From: Sphingomonadales bacterium
GTDB lineage: Bacteria > Pseudomonadota > Alphaproteobacteria > Sphingomonadales > Sphingomonadaceae
Length of the DNA: 64,000 nucleotides
Assembly (NCBI GenBank): GCA_016707885.1
Contig: JADJGU010000003.1
Location: 302,036-366,035, forward strand
Direction of reading: 5' to 3'
Position numbers and translations under genes: made by a program. Every line of letters starts with the position of its first letter. Position 1 is the first letter of the stretch. Below the pieces are notes generated by a model. The model was not told where the DNA came from. It made no database searches and saw only the letters and a program-made list of their open reading frames with translations. Below are positions 19,617 through 29,480 of the stretch, in pieces.

Positions 19617-20848
19617 TGCCCATCACCTGATGGCGATAGGATCAAATCTCGCGTTACTATAACGCGGACCTGAAAGCCGGGTCGAATGGTGAGGGTCGGC
19701 CGTACATTCAATTCTCGGCTTACAATCTGCTCTCCCGCGCGGCTGACGCTGTCCTGGCTGCCGCGCCGCAACGCGCGGACGAGATTGCCGTCATTGCCCG
19801 ATCCCAGTTCTGCACCAACGCCCAAAACCGTTGAAACCAGCGCCGCCTTGATGACGCTTCCCCATTGATAATCAGTGCGATCCTGAAGCCCAGCAAATCC
19901 GCGCGGGTCGGCACCGGGTTGGCGCTCCAGAGTGATCGAACGGCCATCGGTCAGAATTAGCCGGTTCCAAGCGAGCAGCACGCGGCTCTGCCCGAATGCG
20001 ACATCGGCATCATAATCGCCGATCAGCCGCGATCCTTGCGGGATGAGCAGGATGCGACCTGTTGGGCTGTCATAGACATTCTGGGTCACTTGTGCGGTGA
20101 TCTGACTTGGCAGGTCCGAGCGAATGCCCGTAATCAGTGCCGCCGGTATGATGCTCCCGGCTTGCAGGATATGCGCGTCGGCGGGCGTGTTCAGCCGGTC
20201 AGGCGAAGCCGTGCGGCGGTCTGACGCTCGGTCGAGGAATGCACGGCGGCTGTCGGCTTGTTGTGGTGCTGCTGCAACCGCTGAAGAAGGAGCATCTGCA
20301 CCGAGTGGAAGCGCTGCGGACGCGGGTGTGTTGCCACCGCCACCGCCACCGAAAAACACCCGGGCCTGACGTGCGGAATCGCGCTCTTGATCGAGCCGCT
20401 GCCTTGCTGCTTCGCGTTCCTGCGCGGCACGTTGCAAGGCGGCAAGTTCGGGCGATTGCGGCGGCGTTGTGCCAACGGGCGGCATTGCTGCAATCGACCC
20501 TTTGTTCTGCGCATCAAGGATCGGTTTGCCAAGATCGCCGGGAAGCGGCGCCCCGAGCTTGGGCACCTGGCCATAATCCTTGGGCGCGTTCGCCAGACCG
20601 TCTGCAGTGTTCCGGCTGTCGGTGTTGTAGAGTTCCTCTGCCTTTTTCTGGCCTTCGGGTCTGAGGGCATAGATTAAAGCTCCGCCGACAAACGCTGTGG
20701 CAACGGCGGTTGCGATCCCGATTGCTTTGCGCGACAGGCGCATGACTTTGGGCGGTTCGCCGCGCAAATTGACCGCTGCTTGCGGGTCGCGGGTCGGCCT
20801 TTGGGCTTGGTCTTCGGCTTCGGCTTCGGTTTGCGGTTCGTCGTTCAC
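19613..20848 (-). CDS. trbI: TrbI / VirB10-family conjugal transfer protein
   Basis: 411-residue type IV secretion core protein that spans from the inner to the outer membrane. It has a short cytosolic N-terminus, one TM helix (AIGIATAVATAFVGGALIYAL), a proline/glutamine-rich periplasmic linker, and the conserved C-terminal VirB10 beta-barrel domain (LQAGSIIPAALITGIRSDLP, LLIPQGSRLIGDYD, SITLERQPGADPRGFAGL). GTG start at 20848 overlaps the restored trbG stop as GTGA. Complete. Confidence 0.93.
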   Translation of the reverse strand: MNDEPQTEAEAEDQAQRPTRDPQAAVNLRGEPPKVMRLSRKAIGIATAVATAFVGGALIYALRPEGQKKAEELYNTDSRNTADGLANAPKDYGQVPKLGAPLPGDLGKPILDAQNKGSIAAMPPVGTTPPQSPELAALQRAAQEREAARQRLDQERDSARQARVFFGGGGGGNTPASAALPLGADAPSSAVAAAPQQADSRRAFLDRASDRRTASPDRLNTPADAHILQAGSIIPAALITGIRSDLPSQITAQVTQNVYDSPTGRILLIPQGSRLIGDYDADVAFGQSRVLLAWNRLILTDGRSITLERQPGADPRGFAGLQDRTDYQWGSVIKAALVSTVLGVGAELGSGNDGNLVRALRRGSQDSVSRAGEQIVSRELNVRPTLTIRPGFQVRVIVTRDLILSPSGDGQ

Positions 20849-21863
20849 GACATGGCCCTCCGCCGGTTAGCGCGGATGCGGACGCGTTGTTCGATCTTAC
20901 GGTCGCCAATACGAAGTTCAGCTTCCGCGAACAGCCGGTCAACGAGCATGTATCGCCCTGAGACGCGGTAGTTCACCAGTTCGGCGGCGCCACCGCACCG
21001 ATCACGAACAGTGGCGGCATTTCGCCTTGGGCGACGCTTTCCGGGAACTCGATATAGACGCGCACGCCATCATCGAACGCGCGCACCGGTCGCCAGTCGG
21101 GCTTGTCGCCCGAAAAGCTGTAGCCAAAGTTGAGCTGATTGAGCGCGATATCCGCTGCGACCGGTGCATTGCGCGCTTCGGCCTCGCGCGCGGGGTGTAA
21201 GGCGATCAGTTCGTCTTGCGGGTAGGTCCAGGAGACCGACGCCATATAAGTCGATGGCGTGGCGCGCAGTTCGAGATGATAGGTGCGCCGGTCGGTGTTG
21301 ATTACGAGGTTGGTGGCGATGTCGGCGCGGGTCGGTTTGACCAGAATATGGGCACGCGCGAGCGCGCCTATTCCGCTCACCGTATCGCCGATCATCCAGC
21401 GCACCGTGTCACCCGATGCGACCGGACCCGGGCCCACCAGCTGCTCGCCTTCCTGCAGCGCGATATCGGTGACCTGACCGGGGGCTGCATAGACCTGATA
21501 GAGCGCGCCCGGCGTGTAGGGATATTGCTGGATCGCGTTGACGAACCCTGCGCGGTCAGGCTGGATACGTGCAGCCTCATTTGCCGCTCCCACCCGATCC
21601 CTGGGAGCAGGGGGACTCCGGGACGGGCGGGAGCGGCTCGCAGGCGGGGGGAGGGGCGCCCGCGAAACTGGTTTGAGTTGGCCGGGAAGCGGAAGCGGCA
21701 CGGGGACCACAATGATTTGCGGGGTTTGAATGTCCGCGTGAATTTCGTCTGGGGCCAAAGAACCGCCCGGCTGCGCCGCTGCGAAACCCGGAAGGATCAT
21801 TGCGGTTACGGACAGCAAAGCGACGGCGCGCGCGAAGCGCGAATAGGGTTTGTGTATTTTCAT
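20845..21863 (-). CDS. trbG: TrbG / VirB9-family protein, frameshifted near its C-terminus
   Basis: Periplasmic/outer-membrane T4SS core protein. A signal peptide (ALLSVTAMILPGFAAA) precedes a proline-rich stretch and the VirB9 domain (GDTVRWMIGDTVSG, TNLVINTDRRTYHLEL, LNFGYSFSGD). The reading frame stops early at 20973 with VAPPNW. One frame over, the expected family C-terminus continues (LVNYRVSGRYMLVDRLFAEA) to a TGA at 20845-20847. A single lost G near 20982-20999 explains this. The restored stop overlaps trbI's GTG as GTGA, as elsewhere in this operon. ATG at 21861-21863 overlaps the trbF stop. Confidence 0.88.
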
Positions 21864-22543
21864 GATGGCAATTCCTTCGACCAGTTGATGGCATTGACGA
21901 ACAGCCCGAGCGGGTTCTTGCGCAGGGCATCGGGGTTGCGTGGAGGCTGGACGGTGATGGTGAGGATCGCTGTCCAGCGGCTGGTTTCGGCAAGGCTCCC
22001 GTCGCGGTAGCGCCGCTCGGCCCAAGCGACGCGGAAGCTCGATGGCGAAGCGCGGATCACGCTCGTTACATCGACCGCGACCTGCTCGCGGCCCACCTGC
22101 GCAAACGGATCATTGTTCCGCGCATAATCGTTCAATGCGAGCGCGCCTTTGTCGGTGGTGAATTCATAGGCGCGCAGCCAGTTCTGCCTGACGATGATGG
22201 CGTCATCAGGGATTGCCCGCACTTGCTCGATGAAGCGTGCGAGGTGGAACGCGATTTGTGGATCGGTTGGCTGGTAGTCGGCATTGGCGGGGGCGACGGC
22301 CTGTGCTTCGCCAAGCTGGTCAACCTGCACCACCCAAGGGACAATGCTGCCGGGTGCGCCCTGCCAGATGATGCCTCCGGCCAGCGCGGTTGAAAGCCCC
22401 AATGCTCCGAAGCAGGCCAATCGCCAGTTCTTAGCTTGCACCCGCGCCGACCCGATGCGGTCATCCCAGACTTGGGCTGCGCGCTGGTAAGGTGTTTCGG
22501 GGAGCGGTGTCGTGCCGTAGCGGATAGAGGGGCGCCTAAACAT
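21860..22543 (-). CDS. trbF: TrbF / VirB8-family protein
   Basis: 227-residue inner-membrane T4SS assembly factor. It has a cytosolic N-terminus, one TM helix (CFGALGLSTALAGGIIW) and a periplasmic VirB8 domain (IEQVRAIPDDAIIVRQNWLRAYEF, SFRVAWAERRYRDG). The stop overlaps the trbG start by ATGA. Intact. Confidence 0.92.
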   Translation of the reverse strand: MFRRPSIRYGTTPLPETPYQRAAQVWDDRIGSARVQAKNWRLACFGALGLSTALAGGIIWQGAPGSIVPWVVQVDQLGEAQAVAPANADYQPTDPQIAFHLARFIEQVRAIPDDAIIVRQNWLRAYEFTTDKGALALNDYARNNDPFAQVGREQVAVDVTSVIRASPSSFRVAWAERRYRDGSLAETSRWTAILTITVQPPRNPDALRKNPLGLFVNAINWSKELPS

Positions 22544-22548
22544 GGGGA

Positions 22549-23865
22549 TCAGTCCTTTTCGCTAGTGTCGATGGAAGCGCCGCTGCCGTGGCTGTCACCG
22601 GCGCGCAGAGTGTGGGCGCCAACGCTGGCGCTATGCGCGAGCGTCTGGCGGTCCTTCATGGCTGCAGCCCAGGCGGGCTGGCCGTTATTGCCAGCGTCGG
22701 ACGCTGGCAGCGGAGCATTGGGCGCGGGAATGATCTTGCCGCCGGTGTTGCCAATAGCGTTGCGGCTGCCTTCGCGGAAACTGGACTTCATCGAGTCTGC
22801 GGCGTCGCGGAGCGGCGAAGTTACCGCGCCCGCGGTCGCATGCCCGACCGCACCCAATCCTGACGCGACAGCAGGCGCTCCTGACTTGCCAGCCGAGCCC
22901 AAAGCATAGGCCATGGTCACGCCGCCCGCCGCACGTGAAGTTCCGTGCGCGGCACCCGATGCAGCCGATGCGACCGCACCACCGGCCATTTTGGTGGCAG
23001 CGGCAGCACCAACCGCCATTCCGCCTGCGGCAAGCGCCGTGCCAGCGGCGGCCCCTGCTCCAAGTTGGGGTCCGCCTGCGACAATACCATTGGCAATACC
23101 GGGGCCGAAAATGCCGAGACCGAGCAGAGCGAGGCTTGCCAGCACGATAGCAAGCGCGTCCTCGATGGTGGGTTCGCCGGTGATGGCACTGGTGAACTCG
23201 CCAAATATGGTCGAGCCGATGCCAACGATCACCGCGAGCACTAGGACCTTGATGCCAGAGGAAACGACGTTGCCCAGCACGCGTTCGGCCATGAACGCGG
23301 TCTTGCCGAACAATCCGAACGGTATAAGCACGAACCCGCAGAGCGTGGTTAGCTTGAACTCGATCAGCGTCACAAACAGCTGGATCGCCAGGATGAAGAA
23401 GGCGATGATGACGATTGCCCACGCAATCAGTAGAATCATGATCTGCAGAAAATTCTCGAAAAAGCTGACAAAACCCATCAGTTCCGAGATCGCTTCGATC
23501 AAAGGACGTGCGGCATCGAGTCCGACTTGCGCGACCCGCCCGGGTTGCAGCAGCTCGGCGGCGGTGAAGCCGGTGCCGCTGGCCTTGAGGCCAAGTCCGG
23601 CAAAGCTCTCGAACACGATCCGAGCAAGCGCGTTCCAGTTGCCGATAATGTAGGCGAACACGCCGACGAACAGCGTTTTTTTGACAAGCCGAGCAATGAT
23701 GTCCTCATTCTCGCCCCAGGCCCAGAACAAAGCGGCGAGCGTCACGTCGATGACGATCAGAGTGGTTGCAACGAACGCCACTTCGCCCGACAACAGCCCG
23801 AAGCCGCTGTCGATGTAACGCGAGAAGACGTCCAGAAACCGATCAACGACGCCAGTGCCACCCAT
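22549..23865 (-). CDS. trbL: TrbL / VirB6-family membrane protein
   Basis: About 438 residues. Start at ATG 23863-23865 (MGGTGVVDRFLDVF); the longer open frame upstream overlaps the trbK-like gene. It has some six TM helices, including VAFVATTLIVIDVTLAALFWAW and a long central cluster, then an Ala/Gly-rich hydrophobic stretch and a disordered polar tail, as is usual for TrbL. It forms the inner-membrane pore part of the T4SS. Five bases separate it from trbF. Confidence 0.9.
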   Translation of the reverse strand: MGGTGVVDRFLDVFSRYIDSGFGLLSGEVAFVATTLIVIDVTLAALFWAWGENEDIIARLVKKTLFVGVFAYIIGNWNALARIVFESFAGLGLKASGTGFTAAELLQPGRVAQVGLDAARPLIEAISELMGFVSFFENFLQIMILLIAWAIVIIAFFILAIQLFVTLIEFKLTTLCGFVLIPFGLFGKTAFMAERVLGNVVSSGIKVLVLAVIVGIGSTIFGEFTSAITGEPTIEDALAIVLASLALLGLGIFGPGIANGIVAGGPQLGAGAAAGTALAAGGMAVGAAAATKMAGGAVASAASGAAHGTSRAAGGVTMAYALGSAGKSGAPAVASGLGAVGHATAGAVTSPLRDAADSMKSSFREGSRNAIGNTGGKIIPAPNAPLPASDAGNNGQPAWAAAMKDRQTLAHSASVGAHTLRAGDSHGSGASIDTSEKD

Positions 23866-23866
23866 A

Positions 23867-24205
23867 TCATTGGTCCTTTGCAGTTGGGGCGGGAACGAGT
23901 GGAACGATGCCATCGCGCGGCTCGATTGCTGGCGCGTCCGCCACAGCATCGTCATCGGATACCCCGAGGAACCGCCGTCGCTTTTCGGTCCAAGCCGCGC
24001 GGCAATCGGGCGAGGACAGTGCGAGTTCACCCATTTCGTTGCAGGCTTTGAGTTGTGCCGGGAGCGGGTCGCCATCTGGTTCCCAGACAGTGATCGTTTC
24101 AGGACGCGCGGACTCCGGCCCTTCGCGCAAAGTCAGGGCGGTCATGGTCAGCGCGATGGCGACAAACGCCACCGCCCCGACGCGCGCGAAGAGCTTGGTG
24201 TCCAT
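23867..24205 (-). CDS. TrbK-like small protein (putative entry exclusion)
   Basis: 112 residues, ATG at 24203-24205. It has one N-terminal hydrophobic helix (VGAVAFVAIALTMTALTL) followed by a short domain with two cysteines (LKACNEMGELALSSPDC) and a disordered tail. The layout matches the 'TrbK-alt' proteins encoded between trbJ and trbL in alphaproteobacterial elements. There it is thought to act in entry exclusion or T4SS assembly. Identification is mostly by position and topology. Confidence 0.75.
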   Translation of the reverse strand: MDTKLFARVGAVAFVAIALTMTALTLREGPESARPETITVWEPDGDPLPAQLKACNEMGELALSSPDCRAAWTEKRRRFLGVSDDDAVADAPAIEPRDGIVPLVPAPTAKDQ

Positions 24206-24209
24206 GGGT

Positions 24210-24965
24210 CTAGTTCCGGAACATCTGCGCGCTGGCGGGAACGTAACCGCGTCCCGGGGCCAAGAAGCGGCGGAGCTGTTCACGCGCCTGCGCTTTGGCA
24301 GCAGCCGCGCTGGCGCTGTCCAATGCTTGCGCGCGGCCTTGGGCTGCAACAACGGCGGTCAGATCGGCAAGCTGCTGCGATTGCGATGCGAGCAACTGGT
24401 TTCCGGCTTGGGCGGCTTGCAAGGCTCCTGTCGCTGACTGGCTGGCAGTCACTAGGCTCGTGACAGCCCCGCGCGCGCCGTCGATATTGGCTACCGCACC
24501 GGCCTGAACCTTTAGCGCATCCTCAAAGGCCGCAACGCTGGTTTTCCAGCGATCCTCCGCACCTGTAACCATCGCGCGCTGCGAGGCGGTCAGGTCAATA
24601 TTCTTGTATTGCGCGCCGAATTGAGTCTCGATCTGCTGCACGTCATAGGCCATGCGCTGGGCTTGGCGGAGCAACGTCTGGGTTTGCTGGATCTGCTGCT
24701 GCAAAGGCTGGAGGATATTCAGCGGCAGCGTGGTCAGATTGCGCGCTTCGTTTACCAGCGAGGTCGCCTGATTTTGAAGCTGCCGGATCTGGTTGTTGAT
24801 CTGCTCGAGCGTGCGCGCAGCGGTCAGAATGTTCTGCGAATAGTTGGTCGGATCGTAAACGATGCCGCCAAACTGGGCATGGGCAGGCGTCGCGACCAGA
24901 ACGGTCATGGCGATGGGCAGCAGCGCGGTAGTTGCGGCAAGCAGGTGGGACAGGGGACGTTTCAC
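24210..24965 (-). CDS. trbJ: TrbJ / VirB5-family protein
   Basis: About 251 residues. GTG start at 24963-24965 overlaps the trbE stop as GTGA; a longer frame to 25052 lies inside trbE. A signal peptide (LLPIAMTVLVATPAHA) is followed by long Gln-rich coiled-coil helices (residues ~45-130 and ~170-230). Minor pilus / mating-aggregate component in the periplasm. Confidence 0.9.
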   Translation of the reverse strand: MKRPLSHLLAATTALLPIAMTVLVATPAHAQFGGIVYDPTNYSQNILTAARTLEQINNQIRQLQNQATSLVNEARNLTTLPLNILQPLQQQIQQTQTLLRQAQRMAYDVQQIETQFGAQYKNIDLTASQRAMVTGAEDRWKTSVAAFEDALKVQAGAVANIDGARGAVTSLVTASQSATGALQAAQAGNQLLASQSQQLADLTAVVAAQGRAQALDSASAAAAKAQAREQLRRFLAPGRGYVPASAQMFRN

Positions 24966-27411
24966 TTTACATACTCCTCTTCTTGGGGGGCGGGGGAAAT
25001 GGGATCGGGTAGGAGCGACGCGGCCCAATCGAGTCCGCGATGGCGCAGCCATTCGGGCGCGAAGTTTTCTCGACCGTGGGTGTCGATGAGTTCTGCAATG
25101 GCGAGTTGGTCGGTCTTGGATGACGCGGCGGTGAAGGCGAGGGCGACTTCGCCAAGCCCCAGTTCGAACAGCCGGTTGCCGCGTCGCGATTGGCAGTAAT
25201 AATCGCGCTTGGGCGTCGACCGGCTCAATATCTCGATCTGCCGATCGTTCAATCCAAAGCGCCGGTAGATCGCCAGTATCTGCGGTTCAACCGCGCGCTC
25301 ATTGGGCAAAAATATCCGTGTCGGGCAGCTTTCAATGATGGCCGGTGCGATTGGCGATGTCTCAATGTCGGCAAGACTTTGCGTTGCAAACACCACACTC
25401 GCGTTCTTCTTGCGAAGCGTTTTGAGCCATTCGCGCAATTGCGCAGCGAACGCCGGACTGTCGAGGACAAGCCAGCCCTCGTCGATAATGATCAAAGTCG
25501 GCGATCCGTCGAGCCGTCCTTCGATGCGGTGGAACAGATAGGAGAGCACAGCGGGTGCTGCGGCGGAGCTGGTCAGCCCCTCAGTCTCGAACGCCTGAAC
25601 TGGAGATCTCCCAGATGTTCGGCTTCGGCATCGAGCAACCGTCCGAACGGACCGCCGATGCAATAGGGGCTGAGCGCCTGTTTGAGTTCGTGGCGCTGGA
25701 GCAGCACGGCAAGGCCGGTCAGCGTCCGTTCGGCGACCGGCGCTGTGCTAAGCGATGTCAGTGCCGACCAAAGATGTTCCTTGGCGGCGGGATCGAGCGC
25801 GACGCCTTCGCTGGCAAGGATCGCACCCAGCCATTCCGACGCCCAATTGCGCTCGGCGGGTTCGTCGATCCGCGCCAGCGGCTGCAGATAGACACCTCCC
25901 GCACTGTCGTCGGAAAGGCTGCTGCCAAGGTCTTGCCAGTCGCCGCCCATTGCGAGCGCCGCCGCACGGATCGAGCCGCCGAAATCGAAAGCAAAGATTT
26001 GTGCCTTGCTGTAGCGACGGAACTGCATTGCCATCAAAGCGAGTAGTACCGATTTTCCCGCCCCGGTCGGACCCACGATCAGGGTATGGCCGACATCGCC
26101 GACATGCAGCGAAAACCGGAACGGGGTCGAGCCCTCGGCCTTGCCGAAGAGCAGCGGGGGACTTTGCAAATGCTCGTCCCGTTCCGGCCCGGCCCACACG
26201 GCGGAGAGGGGGATCATGTGGGCGAGGTTGATGGTTGAGATCGGTGGTGTCCGGACATTGGCGTAGAGGTGACCGGGGAGCGAACCCAACCACGCCTCAA
26301 TGGCGTTCATGCCCTCGGCGATCACGGTGAAGTCGCGGCCCTGAATGACCTTTTCGACCAGCCGGAGTTTCTCCGCCGCAAGTGCGGGATCGGCATCCCA
26401 CACCGTCACCGTCGCGGTGACGTAAGCTTGTCCGACATGATCGGCCCCCAACTCCTGCAACGCGGCATCGGCATCGGCTGCCTTGTTGGTTGCATCGCTG
26501 TCCATCAGGACTGACGCCTCGTTGGTCATCACTTCCTTGACGATGGCGGCGAGTGATTTTCGCTTGGCGAACCATTGCCGCCGGATTTTGCCGAGCAATC
26601 TGGCCGCGTCGGTCTTGTCGAGCATGATCGCGCGGGTTGACCAGCGGAAGGGAAAGGCGAGCCGGTTCATCTCGTCGAGCAGCCCCGGAAAGGTTGCCGA
26701 CGGAAAGCCGATCACGGTCAGCGTGCGCAGATGCGCGTTTCCGAGCCGGGGTTCGAGCCCGCCGACCAATGCTTCGTCGGCAAGCAGTGCGTCGAGGTGC
26801 ATCGGCGTTTCAGGAACGCGAACCCGCTGAGCCTTGGTCGAGACGGTCGAGTGCAAATATGTCAGCGTTTCGCCGTCATCCAGCCAGGCAATCTCGGGAA
26901 CGAACCCTTCGAGCAGCTGCAAGAGCCTGTTGGTGCGGTCGATAAAGGTCGCTAGCAGTTCGTGCGGGTTGACGCCGCTCTTGTTCTTGCCCTCATAAAG
27001 CCAAGTCTCGGCGCGTGCCGCGTCCTCGGCTGGCGGCATCCAGACAAACGTCAGATAATAGCGGCTCTCGAAATGCGCGCCTTCCTCGGCGAACTGGGCC
27101 GCGCGCTCGCGCTCGACCAGCGCTGACGCTGGATCGGGAAACGCGCTTTCCGGATAATCCTGCGCGGTAGTCCGTGCCGCTTCAACAAAGATCGCCCAGC
27201 CAGACCCCAGCCGCCGCAGCGCGCTGTTCAATCGCGCGGTCACCGATACCAACTCGGCGGGTGTTGCGGAATCCAGGTCCGGCCCGCGAAAGCGCGCGCT
27301 CCGCTGGAAGCTGCCGTCCTTGTTGAGAATTATTCCGGGCGCGATCAAAGCTGCCCAGGGCAAGAAGTCGGCAAGCCGGTCGGCCTTGTTCCGATATTCG
27401 CGTAATGACAT
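24962..27411 (-). CDS. trbE: TrbE / VirB4-family ATPase, frameshifted
   Basis: T4SS motor ATPase, about 815 residues when joined. Start at ATG 27409-27411 (MSLREYRNKADRLADFLPW). Walker A is VGPTGAGKSVLLAL, with LIIIDEGWLVLDSP as Walker B. The first frame runs into a stop at 25573 after EHLGD; the expected sequence resumes one frame over as SPVQAFETEGL and continues to 24962. One lost base at 25601-25612 accounts for it. Both halves are otherwise normal, so a sequencing error is more likely than decay. Confidence 0.9.
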
Positions 27412-27425
27412 CATTGCCGCTGGCC

Positions 27426-27695
27426 TCACACGTTCAAGAAATTGGGAAAGCGCAAATGGCGCCGCGCGACGTCCACGAACTGCGGATCGCGCTTGGCTGC
27501 CCAGACTGCGATCACATGGCCGATGGCCCAGATGACGATCCCGGCGATCCACAGCCGCAGACCCAGACCGATCGCGCCCGCAAGCGTTGCATTCAGGATG
27601 GCGAGGCCGCGCGGTGCGCCGCCCAACAAGATATGCTCGGTGAGCGCCCGGTGGACGGGGACATGATAGCCGGGGACCGTTTCGGCGGGTTCCAT
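27426..27695 (-). CDS. trbD: TrbD / VirB3-family protein
   Basis: About 89 residues, start ATG 27693-27695 (MEPAETVPGYHVPVHRAL), overlapping the trbC stop. It has the conserved short N-terminus before two closely spaced TM helices (NATLAGAIGLGLRLWIAGIV and IGHVIAVWAA). Small inner-membrane T4SS component that works with TrbE. Confidence 0.9.
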   Translation of the reverse strand: MEPAETVPGYHVPVHRALTEHILLGGAPRGLAILNATLAGAIGLGLRLWIAGIVIWAIGHVIAVWAAKRDPQFVDVARRHLRFPNFLNV

Positions 27696-28027
27696 CAGAC
27701 GAGCGCCCCGCCACCAAAGGAGAAGAAAGACAGGAAGAAGGACGAAGCAGCAAAGGCGATCGACAGTCCGAAGACGATCTGGATGAGCTTCCGAAACCCG
27801 CCCGCAGTATCGCCGAACGCGAGCGTCAGGCCGGTGGCGATGATAATGATCACCGCCATGATCTTGGCGACCGGGCCTTGGATCGATTCGAGGATCGATT
27901 GAAGCGGCGCTTCCCACGGCATCGACGATCCCGCCGCATGGGCTGGGGTCGATATAGCGACGGCGACAAAGGCACCCAGGGCAATCGTGGAAGCGCGGTC
28001 GCGCAGACGGGACAGGGTGTTGATCAT
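27695..28027 (-). CDS. trbC: TrbC / VirB2-family pilin
   Basis: 110 residues with a signal peptide (IALGAFVAVAISTPAHA) and two hydrophobic helices flanking a short loop (KIMAVIIIIATGLTLAFG; GLSIAFAASSFFLSFF). This is the VirB2/TrbC prepilin layout. It starts within the trbB stop (ATGA). Major pilus subunit. Confidence 0.9.
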   Translation of the reverse strand: MINTLSRLRDRASTIALGAFVAVAISTPAHAAGSSMPWEAPLQSILESIQGPVAKIMAVIIIIATGLTLAFGDTAGGFRKLIQIVFGLSIAFAASSFFLSFFSFGGGALV

Positions 28028-29007
28028 TGGGATGTTCCTTGTGCTTGGAGAGAAAGAGGGGAGAGGGCGTAATCGCCCGAAGCCGTCAGGCCATCGACGC
28101 GGACCAGTTCGGACAGTCGCCGTCCGGTCCCATCGCGAACCAGCACCGCGATGACGTTGATGGTCTCCGCGATAAGCGCGCGCGGCACCGTGACGACGGT
28201 TTCCTGAATCAGCTGTTCGAGCCGCCTCAGGGTGCCGAGTGCGGTTCCTGCATGGATCGTTCCGACCCCGCCAGGATGACCGGTCCCCCAGGCTTTCAGC
28301 AGGTCCAACGCCTCGGCGCCGCGGACCTCGCCAATCGGGATGCGGTCCGGGCGCAGGCGTAGGGCAGAACGGACAAGATCAGACAGTGAAGCAACGCCAT
28401 CCTTGGTGCGAAGCGCAACCAGATTGGGCGCAGCACATTGCAGCTCGCGCGTGTCTTCGATCAAGACGACACGATCTTGTGTTTTGGCAACTTCGGCGAG
28501 CAGCGCATTGGTCAGCGTGGTCTTTCCGGTCGATGTGCCACCCGCGACCAGGATATTGCGCCGGTCGGCAACCGCGCGGGCGAGCAATTCCGCTTCGCAC
28601 GCCGCCATAATTCCGGCAGCGACATAATCGCCAAGGGAAAACACAGCGACGGCGGGCTTGCGGATCGCGAAACTCGGCGCGGCCACGACAGGCGGCAACA
28701 GCCCCTCGAACCGCTCACCGCCTTCGGGAAGCTCGGCTGATACGCGCGGTGCGCTCGAATGGACCTCAACGCCAACATGGTGTGCGACCAGCCGGATGAT
28801 CCGCTCGCCATCGGCGGGAGACATTGTCATGCCCGTTTCGGAAATCCCTTTGCCCAGACGGTCGATCCACAACCGCCCGTCGGGGTTGAGCATCACTTCG
28901 ATGACGACAGGGTCGTCAAGCCAATCGGCAATCGCGCTCCCAAGCGCCGTCCGCAGCATCCGCGCACCGCGCGACGCACGTTCGGACCGGATAGGGATGA
29001 CGCTCAT
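28024..29007 (-). CDS. trbB: TrbB / VirB11-family ATPase
   Basis: 327-residue hexameric traffic ATPase at the inner face of the T4SS. Walker A is [14 protein letters not shown]; the Asp box [12 protein letters not shown], the Walker B-like [19 protein letters not shown] and the His box [18 protein letters not shown] all follow in order. First gene of the trb operon: upstream (29008-29414) there is no transfer gene, whereas in related elements the RHH and VirD4 genes directly precede trbB. Confidence 0.93.
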   Translation of the reverse strand: MSVIPIRSERASRGARMLRTALGSAIADWLDDPVVIEVMLNPDGRLWIDRLGKGISETGMTMSPADGERIIRLVAHHVGVEVHSSAPRVSAELPEGGERFEGLLPPVVAAPSFAIRKPAVAVFSLGDYVAAGIMAACEAELLARAVADRRNILVAGGTSTGKTTLTNALLAEVAKTQDRVVLIEDTRELQCAAPNLVALRTKDGVASLSDLVRSALRLRPDRIPIGEVRGAEALDLLKAWGTGHPGGVGTIHAGTALGTLRRLEQLIQETVVTVPRALIAETINVIAVLVRDGTGRRLSELVRVDGLTASGDYALSPLSLQAQGTSQ

Positions 29008-29414
29008 ATTGGCCTCGCTTAAAAGGGCTAGTCAGGATGCGACCAGCTAACGAGGCAGAGCAAAAGGGCAGGAAATCACCTCAGCGCAACAGTAGTTTTT
29101 GTTCGGCGCAAGTCAGCGCAATGCAAGAAAGGCTGGCGTAAGTTGCTTGCTGTCTTGTGGAGCTGAGGGAGGCAAGCCTTTGAGGACTTTATGGCGAATC
29201 GAGCTAAACCAGTATGACGGGCAGCGCTAACATTGCAGCCGCTAATGGGCTTGGAGCGCGACACTAAAACCTACCATCCATTCACGTGCTCGCGAACGGC
29301 TCCTGGTTGCGGTAGGACAACGAATTGTCGGAAAATTGTCGCATGATCGGTGTTGACTTCCAGAATTGTGTTCCATCTCCATAAGAGACAAACTAGAATT
29401 CGTCGGAGAGGGCA
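29008..29414. other. Intergenic region between trbB and the IS element
   Basis: About 400 bases without a convincing gene. It should hold the trb operon promoter (minus strand) and the original promoter and ribosome site of the TIGR04141-like gene (plus strand). The GGAGAGG at 29405-29411 is the best ribosome site and now lies directly against the IS. A TTGACT at about 29354 could be a -35 box for that gene, but no good -10 follows at the right distance. Confidence 0.45.
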
Positions 29415-29441
29415 TGACGTGACCCCCTGATTTTCCTCCAG
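29415..29441 (+). repeat. Left terminal inverted repeat of the IS
   Basis: Matches the reverse complement of 30654-30679 over nearly its whole length, with a small difference in the middle (CTGATTTT against CAGCTTT). Preceded by the 4-bp target duplication GGCA. Confidence 0.9.
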
Positions 29442-29480
29442 TCTTGATTAGAGTCCGGCCCTAACAGAAGGACGGATGAG

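Noticed and set aside
22913..23653. 246-codon plus-strand frame rich in Ala/Pro opposite trbL
   Set aside because: Low-complexity shadow of the Ala/Gly-rich TrbL segment, with no start signal.
24962..27411. Programmed frameshifting in trbE
   Set aside because: The break at 25601-25612 has no slippery heptamer, and TrbE proteins are not known to need a shift. An indel is simpler.
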